64,000 nucleotides of DNA, taken from NCBI GenBank assembly GCA_902628965.1, contig CACOPB010000002.1, positions 62,001 through 126,000 of the forward strand, given 5' to 3'. This DNA comes from an uncultured Pelagibacteraceae bacterium (GTDB lineage Bacteria; Pseudomonadota; Alphaproteobacteria; Pelagibacterales; Pelagibacteraceae). Below, piece after piece: positions 18,167 to 26,513 of the stretch (positions within the stretch are counted from its first letter, which is position 1; the number at the start of each line of letters is the position of its first letter). Position numbers and translations under genes: made by a program. Below the pieces are notes generated by a model that made no database searches, was not told the origin of the DNA, and saw only the letters and a program-made list of their open reading frames with translations.

Positions 18167-18691
18167 ATGACAGAAAAATTAATTGTTAGTTGGAATGAAT
18201 ACAATCAGACGGTTGAAAAACTAGCAATCCAAATCCATGAAAGTGGATATGAACCTACAATCCTAGTTGGTATCATGCGAGGAGCAGCACCAATGATAGA
18301 TGTTTTAAGTAGAATTTTTAAATTGAAATGTGCTTATTTAGCTGTCGAGTCATATAGTGGTAAGGGTGTAGAGGATGAGCAAGGTGATATTGTGTTTTCA
18401 AGAGAAATGAGTTCTATTGCACCTAATATGGGTGGCAGAATACTTTTATGTGATGATTTGTCAGATACAGGAATTACATTTAACAAAAGTATAGATTGGT
18501 TAAGAAAATATGAACCTATTAAAGATAAAATTGAGGATATAAAAACTGCAACTTTATTTAAAAAAAAGAAATCAACATTTGAACCAGATTTTTGTGCAAA
18601 CAGACTTTCAGGAGATCCTTGGATTGTACAGCCTTTTGAGATTTACGAAGAGCTTAGAATTGAAGAAATAAAAAAAAGACACCATAAATAA
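18167..18691 (+). CDS. Purine phosphoribosyltransferase (xanthine/hypoxanthine type)
   Basis: A 174-residue type I phosphoribosyltransferase. The PRPP-binding loop is ILLCDDLSDTGITF and the N-terminal loop is LVGIMRGAAPMIDVL; YLAVESYSGKG provides the flexible loop and DPWIVQPFE the base-binding end. It would join a free purine base (xanthine, guanine or hypoxanthine) with PRPP to give the nucleotide. It is the last gene of the plus-strand purine operon, so it is the salvage branch competing with xanthine oxidation. A strong hairpin terminator follows the stop codon. Exact base preference cannot be read. Confidence 0.85.
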   Translation: MTEKLIVSWNEYNQTVEKLAIQIHESGYEPTILVGIMRGAAPMIDVLSRIFKLKCAYLAVESYSGKGVEDEQGDIVFSREMSSIAPNMGGRILLCDDLSDTGITFNKSIDWLRKYEPIKDKIEDIKTATLFKKKKSTFEPDFCANRLSGDPWIVQPFEIYEELRIEEIKKRHHK

Positions 18692-18719
18692 AAAAGGCCA
18701 GTTATAAAACTGGCCTTTT
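18692..18719. terminator. Bidirectional intrinsic terminator between purine operon and BMP transporter operon
   Basis: A 12-bp perfect stem (AAAAGGCCAGTT / AACTGGCCTTTT) closes a 4-base ATAA loop. The A-run on the left and T-run on the right make it work in both directions, ending the plus-strand operon at 18691 and the minus-strand transporter operon at 18741. Confidence 0.92.
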
Positions 18720-18740
18720 AAAATTTTTAGAAAGTTTAAC

Positions 18741-19811
18741 TTACTTAGGTATATCGCCTTCAACACCTTTTACATAAGTCATCATTCCTGCAAGCATTCC
18801 ATCATCAGCAGTTTTACCTTCAGCAACCATTAAATTTCCTTTTTGGTCGTAAATAGGTCCAGTAAAAGCATGAACTTTACCTGATGCCAAATCAGCTTGA
18901 AGTTTTTTAACTTTGGATCGAACATTACTAGGAATAGAAGGGTCAAGATCAGATATAACAACCATACCGTCACCAATACCATGCCATGTATCTTTCTGAC
19001 TCCATGTTCCATTCGCTACAGCTTTAACTCTTTCTACATAGTAAGGTCCCCAATTATTTTCAACTGAAGTCAATACTGCTTTAGGAGCAAACTTATCCAT
19101 ATCACTTGCTTGACCAAATGCATAGACTCCTGCTTTTTCAGCAATCTGCACAATTGCAGTACTGTCAGTATGCTGAGCAATAATGTCTGCACCTTGATCA
19201 ATTAAAGCTTTAGCAGCTTCAGCCTCTTTACCAGGATCATACCAAGTAAATGCCCAAACAATCTTAGTCTTGATATTTGGATTTACTTTTTGAGCAGCTA
19301 AAGTAAATGAGTTAATTCCTCTTATTACTTCTGGAATTGGAAAAGATGCTACATAACCGATAACATTAGATTTTGTCATTGAACCGGCTATTGTTCCCAA
19401 GATTGCTCTACCTTCATAGAATCTAGCAGCATATGTTGCGACATTTGGATGCTCTCTTTTGTACCCTGTTGCATGTTCAAATTTTACGTTTGGAAACTCT
19501 TTTGCAACTTTGTTTGTTGGATTCATGTATCCAAAACTAGTTGTAAAAATAACATCATGGCCAGAATTTGCTAATTGTCTAAGTACTCTTTCAGCATCAG
19601 CACTTTCTGGAACACCTTCTACGTAAGTTGTTTTAAATCCGGCAGCTTCTACAGCTTTCCTACCTACATCATGTTGATACGTCCATCCATGGTCACCAGT
19701 TGGACCAATATAAACGAATGCTGCTTTAACATCTTTTGCTACTGCAGCAACAGTTAATGTAAACAAAAAAACTAAAGAAGAGACGAAAGAACGAATAAAT
19801 AATTTATGCAT
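18741..19811 (-). CDS. BMP-family ABC transporter substrate-binding protein (nucleoside/purine)
   Basis: A 356-residue periplasmic binding protein with a signal peptide (residues 1-25, cut after AVA) and no lipobox. The family marks are AAFVYIGPTGDHGWTYQHD, VIFTTSFGYMNPT, NVIGYVASFPIPEVIRGIN and WTWYDP-like WAFTWYDPGKE. BMP-type proteins (PF02608) bind nucleosides, purine bases or related compounds. It is the last gene of a minus-strand operon with two permeases, an ATPase and a deaminase; being next to purine genes supports a purine or nucleoside ligand. Confidence 0.92.
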   Translation of the reverse strand: MHKLFIRSFVSSLVFLFTLTVAAVAKDVKAAFVYIGPTGDHGWTYQHDVGRKAVEAAGFKTTYVEGVPESADAERVLRQLANSGHDVIFTTSFGYMNPTNKVAKEFPNVKFEHATGYKREHPNVATYAARFYEGRAILGTIAGSMTKSNVIGYVASFPIPEVIRGINSFTLAAQKVNPNIKTKIVWAFTWYDPGKEAEAAKALIDQGADIIAQHTDSTAIVQIAEKAGVYAFGQASDMDKFAPKAVLTSVENNWGPYYVERVKAVANGTWSQKDTWHGIGDGMVVISDLDPSIPSNVRSKVKKLQADLASGKVHAFTGPIYDQKGNLMVAEGKTADDGMLAGMMTYVKGVEGDIPK

Positions 19812-19889
19812 AAATTTATTTCCCCTATTTAATTTTTAATTACGTGAAGCTTAAATTAAATTAATTAAAAAAAAATAATTATTTTATAA

Positions 19890-20822
19890 TTAATTGTCTT
19901 TATAAAACGATTTACCCAATGAACTTGGAGTACTTAACCTAATTTTTCTACTATCGCGAGAAATTACAACTAATACTATTATTGTTACAACATAGGGTAG
20001 GGCAGTTAGGAATTGAACAGGAATTCTTACACCTATTGCTTGCATATGAAATTGAATAATTGTTAATCCACCAAAAATCATTGCTCCAATTAAAATTTTA
20101 ATTGGGTTCCATGTAGAAAAAACAACTAGTGCTAAAGCAATCCATCCTCTACCACCTGTCATATTTTCAATCCATTGTGGAGTATAGATCATTGATAAAT
20201 AAGCACCTGCAAGGCCACACATAGCTCCACCATATAGTATACAAGCGTAACGAACTAACTTAACATTTATACCTTGGTTAGATGCAGATTCGGGAGAATC
20301 TCCTACGGCCCTTACTATTAATCCAATTTTTGTTTTTTTTAAAAAATAACTAGTTATGAAGGGAAGGGCAAAAGCAAAATAAAAAACTATTGAGTGTCCA
20401 AATAATATTGGACTTAAAAGTGGTATTGTGTCTTTTAAACTTTCAAACAGAACGGGAAATTCTTTTCCAGGAATACCCACAAAATTTTTTCCAATCATCG
20501 CAGAAATTCCTATTCCAAAAATAGTAAGAGCTAAACCAGTTGCTACATGATTTGTAATTAATGTTTGGGTAAGAAATGCAAAAATTGTTGAAATTAAAAC
20601 ACCAGCTAGCATTGCGCCAAAAACTGCAATAATCAAACTTCCTGTAACAGTCATTAGTGCGAAGCCTGAAATAGCTCCAATGATCATCATTCCTTCAACA
20701 CCAAGGTTTAGAACACCAGATCTTTCTGTAATAAGTTCACCACAAGACGCTAAGATTAAAGGAACAGCGGAGGCCATAATTGATGCAATTATCAGCCCAA
20801 CAAAATTTATATCGATGATCAT
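19890..20822 (-). CDS. BMP-type ABC transporter permease 2
   Basis: A 310-residue inner-membrane permease of the branched-chain/BMP type (BPD_transp_2). It has about eight to ten helices; ERSGVLNLGVEGMMIIGAISGF is the typical cytoplasmic loop near the start, and VGDSPESASNQGINVKLVRY is the EAA-like ATPase contact. It would pair with the permease encoded just upstream (4-base overlap) as a heterodimer for nucleoside or purine import. A 78-base gap with AT-rich sequence separates it from the binding-protein gene. Confidence 0.92.
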   Translation of the reverse strand: MIIDINFVGLIIASIMASAVPLILASCGELITERSGVLNLGVEGMMIIGAISGFALMTVTGSLIIAVFGAMLAGVLISTIFAFLTQTLITNHVATGLALTIFGIGISAMIGKNFVGIPGKEFPVLFESLKDTIPLLSPILFGHSIVFYFAFALPFITSYFLKKTKIGLIVRAVGDSPESASNQGINVKLVRYACILYGGAMCGLAGAYLSMIYTPQWIENMTGGRGWIALALVVFSTWNPIKILIGAMIFGGLTIIQFHMQAIGVRIPVQFLTALPYVVTIIVLVVISRDSRKIRLSTPSSLGKSFYKDN

Positions 20823-21883
20823 TTTTTTGAACCTATAAATTTAAATTTGAAAAAGAGTAAATAGTCAGAAGCAAGAAGAAAAAATAAAATCATTCCTTGA
20901 AAAACCTGACCAGTATATTTTGGAATTTGCATAAATATTTGTGCTGTTTCAGCACCCAGATAAGTAATTGCAACAACTAGAGATGCAAAAATTATTCCAA
21001 CAGGATGTAAACGTCCCAAAAACGCTACAATTATTGCAGTAAAACCGTAATCTGGAGATACTTCTCTATGAAGCTGTCCGATAGGTCCAGTTATTTCACC
21101 AACTCCTGCTAAACCTGCGCAAGCACCACTTATTAAAAAAACCAAGATAATCATTTTTTTACCTTTATACCCAGCATATTTTGCTGTCTTTAAACTAAAA
21201 CCTGAAACTTTCATTTGGAACCCCAAATATGTTTTATAGAAAACAAACCAACTCATAACAACTGCTACTAAAGCTAGAAATATACCTGCATGAATTCTTA
21301 GTCCTTCAAATAATAAGGGAAGTCTTGCAGAATCACTGAACTGTCTTGTTTCAGGAAAATTAAATCCTTCTGGATTACTCCAAGGGCCAACGACAAGATA
21401 ATCCAAAATTAATTTCGAAACGTATACCAACATAAGACTTACTAAAATTTCATTTGTATTAAAGTAAGTTTTTAAAATTGCAGGTATGGACGCATATAGC
21501 ATACCACCAATTGCTCCAGCTAAAATAACTATTGGAAGAATATAAAATCCTTCTTGTTCATAAAATAACAATGCAACACCTCCAGAAACTATAGCTCCAA
21601 AGGTCAATTGACCTTCTGCTCCAATATTCCAATTATTACTTTTAAAACAAAATGATAAACCAATTGCTATTAAACAAAGCGGAGTGGCTTTCAAGAGTAA
21701 TTCACTGAATCCATACATATCTGCAACTGGAACTATGAAAAAAAACTTAAGAGCTTCAAAAGGTTTAAAACCTAGAATATAAAAAATTAAACCACCTGCT
21801 ACTAAGGTCAAAAAAATCGCTAAAACAGGTGTAAGGAAAAATATAGCTTTTGATGGCTGATCTCTTTTTACAATTTTAATCAA
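20819..21883 (-). CDS. BMP-type ABC transporter permease 1
   Basis: A 354-residue permease of the same family as its downstream neighbour. The loop SNNWNIGAEGQLTFGAIVSGG is the form typical of the first BMP permease, and KVSGFSLKTAKYAGYKGKKM is the ATPase contact loop. Ten or so hydrophobic segments are visible. It overlaps the ATPase gene upstream and the second permease downstream by 4 bases each, so the subunits are translationally coupled. Confidence 0.92.
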   Translation of the reverse strand: MIKIVKRDQPSKAIFFLTPVLAIFLTLVAGGLIFYILGFKPFEALKFFFIVPVADMYGFSELLLKATPLCLIAIGLSFCFKSNNWNIGAEGQLTFGAIVSGGVALLFYEQEGFYILPIVILAGAIGGMLYASIPAILKTYFNTNEILVSLMLVYVSKLILDYLVVGPWSNPEGFNFPETRQFSDSARLPLLFEGLRIHAGIFLALVAVVMSWFVFYKTYLGFQMKVSGFSLKTAKYAGYKGKKMIILVFLISGACAGLAGVGEITGPIGQLHREVSPDYGFTAIIVAFLGRLHPVGIIFASLVVAITYLGAETAQIFMQIPKYTGQVFQGMILFFLLASDYLLFFKFKFIGSKK

Positions 21884-23370
21884 TTTCCTCCTCCCATTAA
21901 TATCCCAAGTTTTTCAGAGGTGACTTCATCAGCTTCCATAATTTTTGATAATTTCCCTTTATGAATTACTGAAATTTTATCACTTAATTTTAATAACTCA
22001 TCAGTATCTGTAGATATTAATATGATTGATTTATTTTGTTCATTAATTTTAATCAATGTTTCATGGATATAATTTATTGCTCCAACATCTAGTCCCCATG
22101 TTGGATTAAAACAAATTAATAAATCTGGAGAGGTGATTAATTCTCTTCCTATAATTAATTTCTGTAGATTACCTCCAGATAAAAATTGGCTTTTTAACTC
22201 TATGTTGTCTGTATTAACATTAAAGTCTGAAATTATTTTTTTTGAATGTTCTTTAATTTTATTTTCATTGATTAATCCATTATTAAAAAAGTTTGAGGAT
22301 TTAAAATTATTTAGAGCTACATTTTCAAAAATTGCCATTTGTGGAATAGCAGCTTGTTCAAGTCTATCTTCCGGAGAAAAGGCCATCAAATATTCTCTTC
22401 TCTCTTGAGGATTTAAATCTCCAATATAATTTTTATTAAATTCTATAGAATTCTTGTCTGATATTATTTCACCGCTTAAAACCTGAAATAATTCACTTTG
22501 GCCGTTTCCTGATATGCCAGCAATTCCCAAACATTCGCCCCGATTAACAGAAAAATTAATATCATTCAAATTTGTTTCAAAAGGATCTTCGCTTATAAAA
22601 TTAAGATTTGTAATATTTATTAATTGATCTGATGAAGTTTTCTCTTTTTTTTTCTTTATAGTTTTTAAGTTTTGACCCACCATTTTGTTTGCGAGTGATT
22701 CAATGTTTTCATTCTTTATTTCACTTACAGAAACTAACTTTCCTCTCCTCATTACAGCAACTTCATCGCAAAGCTCCATAACTTCCTTTAGTTTATGAGT
22801 GATATAAATAATTAAAATTCCTTCTTCTGAAAATTTTTTCAAAGATAGAAATAGTTCGTTTGTTTCTTGCTCTGTTAATACAGACGTGGGTTCATCCATA
22901 ATTAAAACTTTAGGACTTCTTATTAGACATCTAATTATTTCTACTTTTTGTTTTTGACCCGCTGAAAGATTTAAAACGGGTATATCAAGATCAATTGAAA
23001 AATTGTATTTTCTCATAATGGAGTCAATTTTTTCTCTTAAACCTTCTCTTTGTTCGTCTGAGTCTATTATTAAGTTTTCAAATACAGACAAAGTTTCGAA
23101 AAGGTTAAAATGCTGGAAGACCATTCCAATATCATTTTTTTTTGCATCTAATGGTGAATTAAGCTTTAGATTATTTTCATTTAAATAAATTTTACCTTCA
23201 TCAGGCATTATTACACCTGATAGAATTTTAACTAGTGTAGATTTTCCAGCACCATTTTCTCCAAGAAGAGCATAAATTTTACCACTATTAAATTCGAGTG
23301 AAACATTATCGTTTGCAACACACCCAGGATATATTTTAGTTACATTTGAAATTTTAAGGTTTGTATTCAT
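21880..23370 (-). CDS. BMP-type ABC transporter ATPase (two nucleotide-binding domains)
   Basis: A 496-residue protein with two ABC ATPase domains. The first has Walker A GENGAGKST, signature LSAGQKQKVEI and Walker B VLIMDEPTSVL. The second is degenerate in Walker A (GISGNGQSE), with signature LSGGNLQKLIIGREL and a Walker B ending CFNPTWGLD in place of the usual Glu. This is the RbsA/MglA-like layout used by BMP importers, where one site is non-catalytic. It powers uptake through the two permeases encoded downstream. Confidence 0.93.
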   Translation of the reverse strand: MNTNLKISNVTKIYPGCVANDNVSLEFNSGKIYALLGENGAGKSTLVKILSGVIMPDEGKIYLNENNLKLNSPLDAKKNDIGMVFQHFNLFETLSVFENLIIDSDEQREGLREKIDSIMRKYNFSIDLDIPVLNLSAGQKQKVEIIRCLIRSPKVLIMDEPTSVLTEQETNELFLSLKKFSEEGILIIYITHKLKEVMELCDEVAVMRRGKLVSVSEIKNENIESLANKMVGQNLKTIKKKKEKTSSDQLINITNLNFISEDPFETNLNDINFSVNRGECLGIAGISGNGQSELFQVLSGEIISDKNSIEFNKNYIGDLNPQERREYLMAFSPEDRLEQAAIPQMAIFENVALNNFKSSNFFNNGLINENKIKEHSKKIISDFNVNTDNIELKSQFLSGGNLQKLIIGRELITSPDLLICFNPTWGLDVGAINYIHETLIKINEQNKSIILISTDTDELLKLSDKISVIHKGKLSKIMEADEVTSEKLGILMGGGN

Positions 23371-23373
23371 TAA

Positions 23374-23964
23374 TTAATTTAATGGTATAGAATTTCCATC
23401 CTTATTTTCCTGATATTGATTTGATAATGTTCGATATTTTTTTTTAATTTCATCTAATTGATTTATAATATTTTCTTTTTTTGAAGTAGGTAAATTTTCA
23501 ATAAGTAAATTTATATTATGACTTTTCCAGTAGGAATTTTCTTTATTATATTCTCCATTATTAATTTTAAATATTTCTTTAAGTATTTTTAAATCATGTG
23601 GAATATTAAATTCATCATTTGTGGCATTATACGGAAATAAATAATAAAAATTATCAAATCCAGAAAATGTGATTGCACTCAAGCACATGCTGCAAGGCTC
23701 ATGTGAACTTAAGAACATACAGTCTTTTTCTTTTGGTCTTGTATTTGCATCTAATTCATAAAATTTTTTAAGAGTATGCATCTCACCATGCCACAATGGA
23801 TTTTCTATTTCATTGTTTGTTTCTACAACTACAAGTGATAAATCATCTTTTTTAATTATTGCGGCACCAAATATTTTACTACCTTTAGCAACACCATGTT
23901 CGGTTAAGGGTAAAACTTCTTTTGAAAATATATTTAGTATCTTTTCTAGGGCTTTTTCATTCAT
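23374..23964 (-). CDS. CDA-fold deaminase at head of BMP transporter operon
   Basis: A 196-residue deaminase. The zinc-binding pair is WHGEMHTLK and SHEPCSMCLSAITFSG, as in nucleoside/base deaminases. It differs from GuaD at 16773: it has an N-terminal extension, a longer C-terminal helix region and a different substrate loop (FPYNATNDEFNIPHD). It starts the operon of the BMP transporter, 3 bases before the ATPase, so it probably acts on the imported compound. The precise substrate (guanine, cytosine, adenosine or another amine) cannot be told from sequence. Confidence 0.82.
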   Translation of the reverse strand: MNEKALEKILNIFSKEVLPLTEHGVAKGSKIFGAAIIKKDDLSLVVVETNNEIENPLWHGEMHTLKKFYELDANTRPKEKDCMFLSSHEPCSMCLSAITFSGFDNFYYLFPYNATNDEFNIPHDLKILKEIFKINNGEYNKENSYWKSHNINLLIENLPTSKKENIINQLDEIKKKYRTLSNQYQENKDGNSIPLN

Positions 23965-24090
23965 ATGCTTGAACCATCAAATAAAGAACACAATTGTTAC
24001 TATAATTAAACTTAAAAGTAATAAGAAATAAATTATTTATACAACTTAAAAGTTAATAATTTATTTAACAAAAAATGTTAATTTAAACTT

Positions 24091-24396
24091 ATGTCAAAAT
24101 TAAAATCAGCAATAAGTCTTGTAATTATATTAATTTTTTTTTCAGGGTGTCAAACTGTTAAAGATAAAACAGATGCAATTGTAGAAAAGGAAAATGAAAA
24201 ATTAAGCAAATTTCTTGGAAAATCGGCGAGTGAACTTCAAATGGAACTTGGAAAACCAGATGAAGACTTTAAAAATGCAAAAGGGAATTTTGAGCTAGTT
24301 TATAATAGTAAAAAATACCTTGTTCCATGTGAACGAAGGTTTGAAATAAATTCAGATAATATAGTTGTGGGTTTTGTTTCAAACGGGTGTTTTTAA
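24091..24396 (+). CDS. Small lipoprotein, unknown function
   Basis: A 101-residue protein with a lipoprotein signal: basic start, hydrophobic core and lipobox FSGC (Cys20). The mature part has KFLGKSASELQMELGKPDEDF, resembling the start of the SmpA/BamE-like BLIP fold in which a helix precedes LG.P, then a short strand region with two further Cys. The similarity to SmpA/OmlA-type lipoproteins is only in pattern. It is divergent from the deaminase gene with 126 bases between. I do not recognise a specific family. Confidence 0.7.
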   Translation: MSKLKSAISLVIILIFFSGCQTVKDKTDAIVEKENEKLSKFLGKSASELQMELGKPDEDFKNAKGNFELVYNSKKYLVPCERRFEINSDNIVVGFVSNGCF

Positions 24397-24463
24397 AGTT
24401 TATAGCTGGAAATAAATTTGCTCATTATAGGTTTTTTTTACTATCTTATAGTCGAGTTGTTCT

Positions 24464-24481
24464 AAACTAATCAGTTTTTTT
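24464..24481 (+). terminator. Weak hairpin-T-run, possible terminator of the small lipoprotein gene
   Basis: A 5-bp stem AAACT/AGTTT with AATC loop runs into a run of T. It is short and A/T-rich, so it is a weak call. The remaining bases between the lipoprotein and the permease (24397-24535) show no riboswitch that I recognise, only a possible 4-bp CGTC/GACG stem just before the ribosome site. Confidence 0.3.
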
Positions 24482-24535
24482 ATATTAATTCCTAGCCAAT
24501 AATGTAACGTCTATTAAGTTAACGACGGAGGTTAT

Positions 24536-25858
24536 ATGGCTTCAAGAAAAACAAAAGTGGGCTCTACAAACAGTCCAGACAAAAAGCTTCCATTAAATAA
24601 ATCAATACCTTTAGGGATTCAGCATGTACTAGCAATGTTTGCTGGTAATATAACTGTTCCTATTATTGTAGCTGGAGTTTTTGGTCAAACGCCTGAACAA
24701 AAAATATTTTTGATTCAAATGGCTTTGTTTGTAGCAGGAGTTGCAACAATTATTCAAACTGTTGGATATAAAGAAATTGGTGCAAGACTTCCTATTGTTC
24801 AAGGAACAAGTTTTGCATTTATACCTATAATGCTACCATTTAAAGCAGCAGGGTTGGGCGCAGTATTTACAGCTGCATTCATTGGAGGAATTTTCCAAAT
24901 TTTTATCGGAAAAGTTTTAAAACCAATAAGGCATCTATTCCCACCATTAGTGACAGGTATAGTTGTGCTAATGATTGGATTTAGTTTGCTTAAGGTTGGT
25001 TTTATGTATGCTGGTGGAGGTGGATGGTTAATGAATAATAAACCTGAAATCTTTGCAAATGCAAATCATTTAACGGTTGCTGCTTCAGTGTTCATAGTTG
25101 CTATCTTTTTTAATCTTAGAGGCAAAGGAATGGCTTCTGCAGCTTCAATTTTGATCGGAATAGTAGCTGGCTTCATAGTTGCAGCAGCACTAGGAATGGT
25201 TAACTATGGCAAAATTGCATCTGCATCATGGTTTGCATTTCCAATGCCACTTCAATATGGAATTGATTTTGTACCGGGTGCAATAATTCTAATGTTGTTT
25301 ATGTCAGTTGTTACAACAATTGAAACAATTGGAGATATAAGTGCTACGACAATGGGTGGTGCTAAACGAGAAGCAACAGATAAAGAGATATCAGGTGGAA
25401 TCATGGCAGATGGTGTCGGTACAGCATTTGGTGCAATATTTAATGCAATGCCAAATACATCTTATTCGCAAAATGCTGGACTAGTTGCGTTTACAGGAGT
25501 CGTAAGTAGACACGTTGGAACTATAGCTGGAATAGTTTTGGTTCTTATGGGATTATTTCCAAAATTAGGTGGAATAATTGCAGCTATGCCAGAGTCTGTG
25601 ATAGGTGGAGCAGCAATTATTATGTTTGGTATGATTGTAGCTGCTGGTATTAAATTGATTTCAAGGTCAGAAATGGATCAAAGAAATTTATTAATCTTAG
25701 CTCTTTCTTTATCTTTTGGAATTGGAATGTCATTGTTACCAGACTTTGTGAAAAATATTCCAGATTTTGGAATAAGTTTAAAACTTCTGTTAACAACTGG
25801 ACTTATACCTGCTGGATTACTAGCATTTGTTTTAAATGCTATAATGGCAAAGAAATAA
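24536..25858 (+). CDS. NCS2 nucleobase permease (xanthine/urate/uracil family)
   Basis: A 440-residue permease with about 14 helices. The NCS2 marks are present: GIQHVLAMFAGNITVPIIV in helix 1, PIVQGTSFAFIP in helix 3, TTIETIGDISATT in helix 8 with the substrate-binding Glu, and NAMPNTSYSQNAGLVAFTGV in helix 10. The family imports purines or uracil with protons. Residue context around NTSYSQN is more typical of purine (xanthine or urate) members than of UraA, but this is a soft judgement. A strong ribosome site GGAGG at 24527-24531 precedes the ATG. Confidence 0.92.
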   Translation: MASRKTKVGSTNSPDKKLPLNKSIPLGIQHVLAMFAGNITVPIIVAGVFGQTPEQKIFLIQMALFVAGVATIIQTVGYKEIGARLPIVQGTSFAFIPIMLPFKAAGLGAVFTAAFIGGIFQIFIGKVLKPIRHLFPPLVTGIVVLMIGFSLLKVGFMYAGGGGWLMNNKPEIFANANHLTVAASVFIVAIFFNLRGKGMASAASILIGIVAGFIVAAALGMVNYGKIASASWFAFPMPLQYGIDFVPGAIILMLFMSVVTTIETIGDISATTMGGAKREATDKEISGGIMADGVGTAFGAIFNAMPNTSYSQNAGLVAFTGVVSRHVGTIAGIVLVLMGLFPKLGGIIAAMPESVIGGAAIIMFGMIVAAGIKLISRSEMDQRNLLILALSLSFGIGMSLLPDFVKNIPDFGISLKLLLTTGLIPAGLLAFVLNAIMAKK

Positions 25859-25868
25859 TTAATTTAAA

Positions 25869-25892
25869 CTTGTGGGGAGAAATCCCCACAAG
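25869..25892. terminator. Hairpin terminator between convergent NCS2 permease and Hsp20 genes
   Basis: A perfect 9-bp stem CTTGTGGGG/CCCCACAAG with a 6-base AGAAAT loop. The T-runs on either side are weak, but the stem is GC-rich and lies exactly between two convergent genes, so it should serve both. Confidence 0.8.
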
Positions 25893-25905
25893 CAAGGTTT
25901 AAGAC

Positions 25906-26352
25906 TTATTTAATTTCAATAAGCTTCTTTTTTCTATGTTCTGGAATTATTCTTTCACAAGATATTGTTAAAAGACCATCTTTAAGCTCAGCACCATTAA
26001 CTTTTACATCATCAGCTATAGTGAATGATCTTGCAAATTGTCTTTGAGAAATACCTTTATGAATAATTTCTCCATTAACATCACTGTCCTCAGACTTATT
26101 AAGTTGTTTTGTTCTTACGGTTAATAAATTGTCCTCGAACTCAACCTCAACGTCTTTTTTGCTAAAGCCAGCCAATGCTACTTCAATTGCATATTTGTCT
26201 TTGCCAGTCTTTCGGATGTTGTAGGGTGGATAATTTGACTGCATTGTCAAATTCCCATTTCCTAACATATTTTCAAATTGGTCGAACATGTCATCAAAAC
26301 CAATTGAAAAAGGTCTAAGTGAGTTAAATATAGATAGATCCTTACTTGTCAT
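25906..26352 (-). CDS. Small heat shock protein, Hsp20/IbpA family
   Basis: A 148-residue alpha-crystallin-domain chaperone. The class A IbpA-like marks are YPPYNIRKTGKDKYAIEVALAGF, then HKGISQRQFARSFTIADDV and the closing strand GAELKDGLLTISCERIIPE, with a C-terminal KKKLIEI anchor of I-x-I type. It holds unfolding proteins in a refoldable state without ATP. A convincing RpoH-type promoter lies upstream (26415-26442), and a ribosome site GGAGGAT precedes the ATG, so it should be heat-inducible. Confidence 0.95.
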   Translation of the reverse strand: MTSKDLSIFNSLRPFSIGFDDMFDQFENMLGNGNLTMQSNYPPYNIRKTGKDKYAIEVALAGFSKKDVEVEFEDNLLTVRTKQLNKSEDSDVNGEIIHKGISQRQFARSFTIADDVKVNGAELKDGLLTISCERIIPEHRKKKLIEIK

Positions 26353-26414
26353 AATATCCTCCTTTGTTAAGCAAGTTTGTTTTTGTAAGCCCCATTAGGC
26401 AACTCACCTAGTTT

Positions 26415-26442
26415 ATGTGGTAATTAATTTATTTTTTTCAAG
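26415..26442 (-). promoter_or_regulatory. RpoH (sigma-32) type promoter for hsp20
   Basis: On the minus strand CTTG (26442-26439) is followed by 18 bases and then CCACAT (26420-26415). This fits the alphaproteobacterial heat-shock consensus CTTG-N17/18-CYTAT-like. The same spacing occurs before groES in this window. Confidence 0.7.
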
Positions 26443-26513
26443 ACCTAAATTGTTTGAAAAACAGTCAAAAAATTCTACTTTTAAATTTATTCAAAAAATT
26501 TTAATTTAAAATT

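Noticed and set aside
13031..18691. Reading the xdhA-xdhB-guaD genes as a carbon monoxide dehydrogenase cluster
   Set aside because: The molybdenum-site motif and the surrounding urate, allantoin and guanine genes point to xanthine dehydrogenase.
24397..24535. Possible purine or xanthine riboswitch before the NCS2 permease
   Set aside because: I could find only short weak stems and none of the conserved loops I know; the leader is also short.
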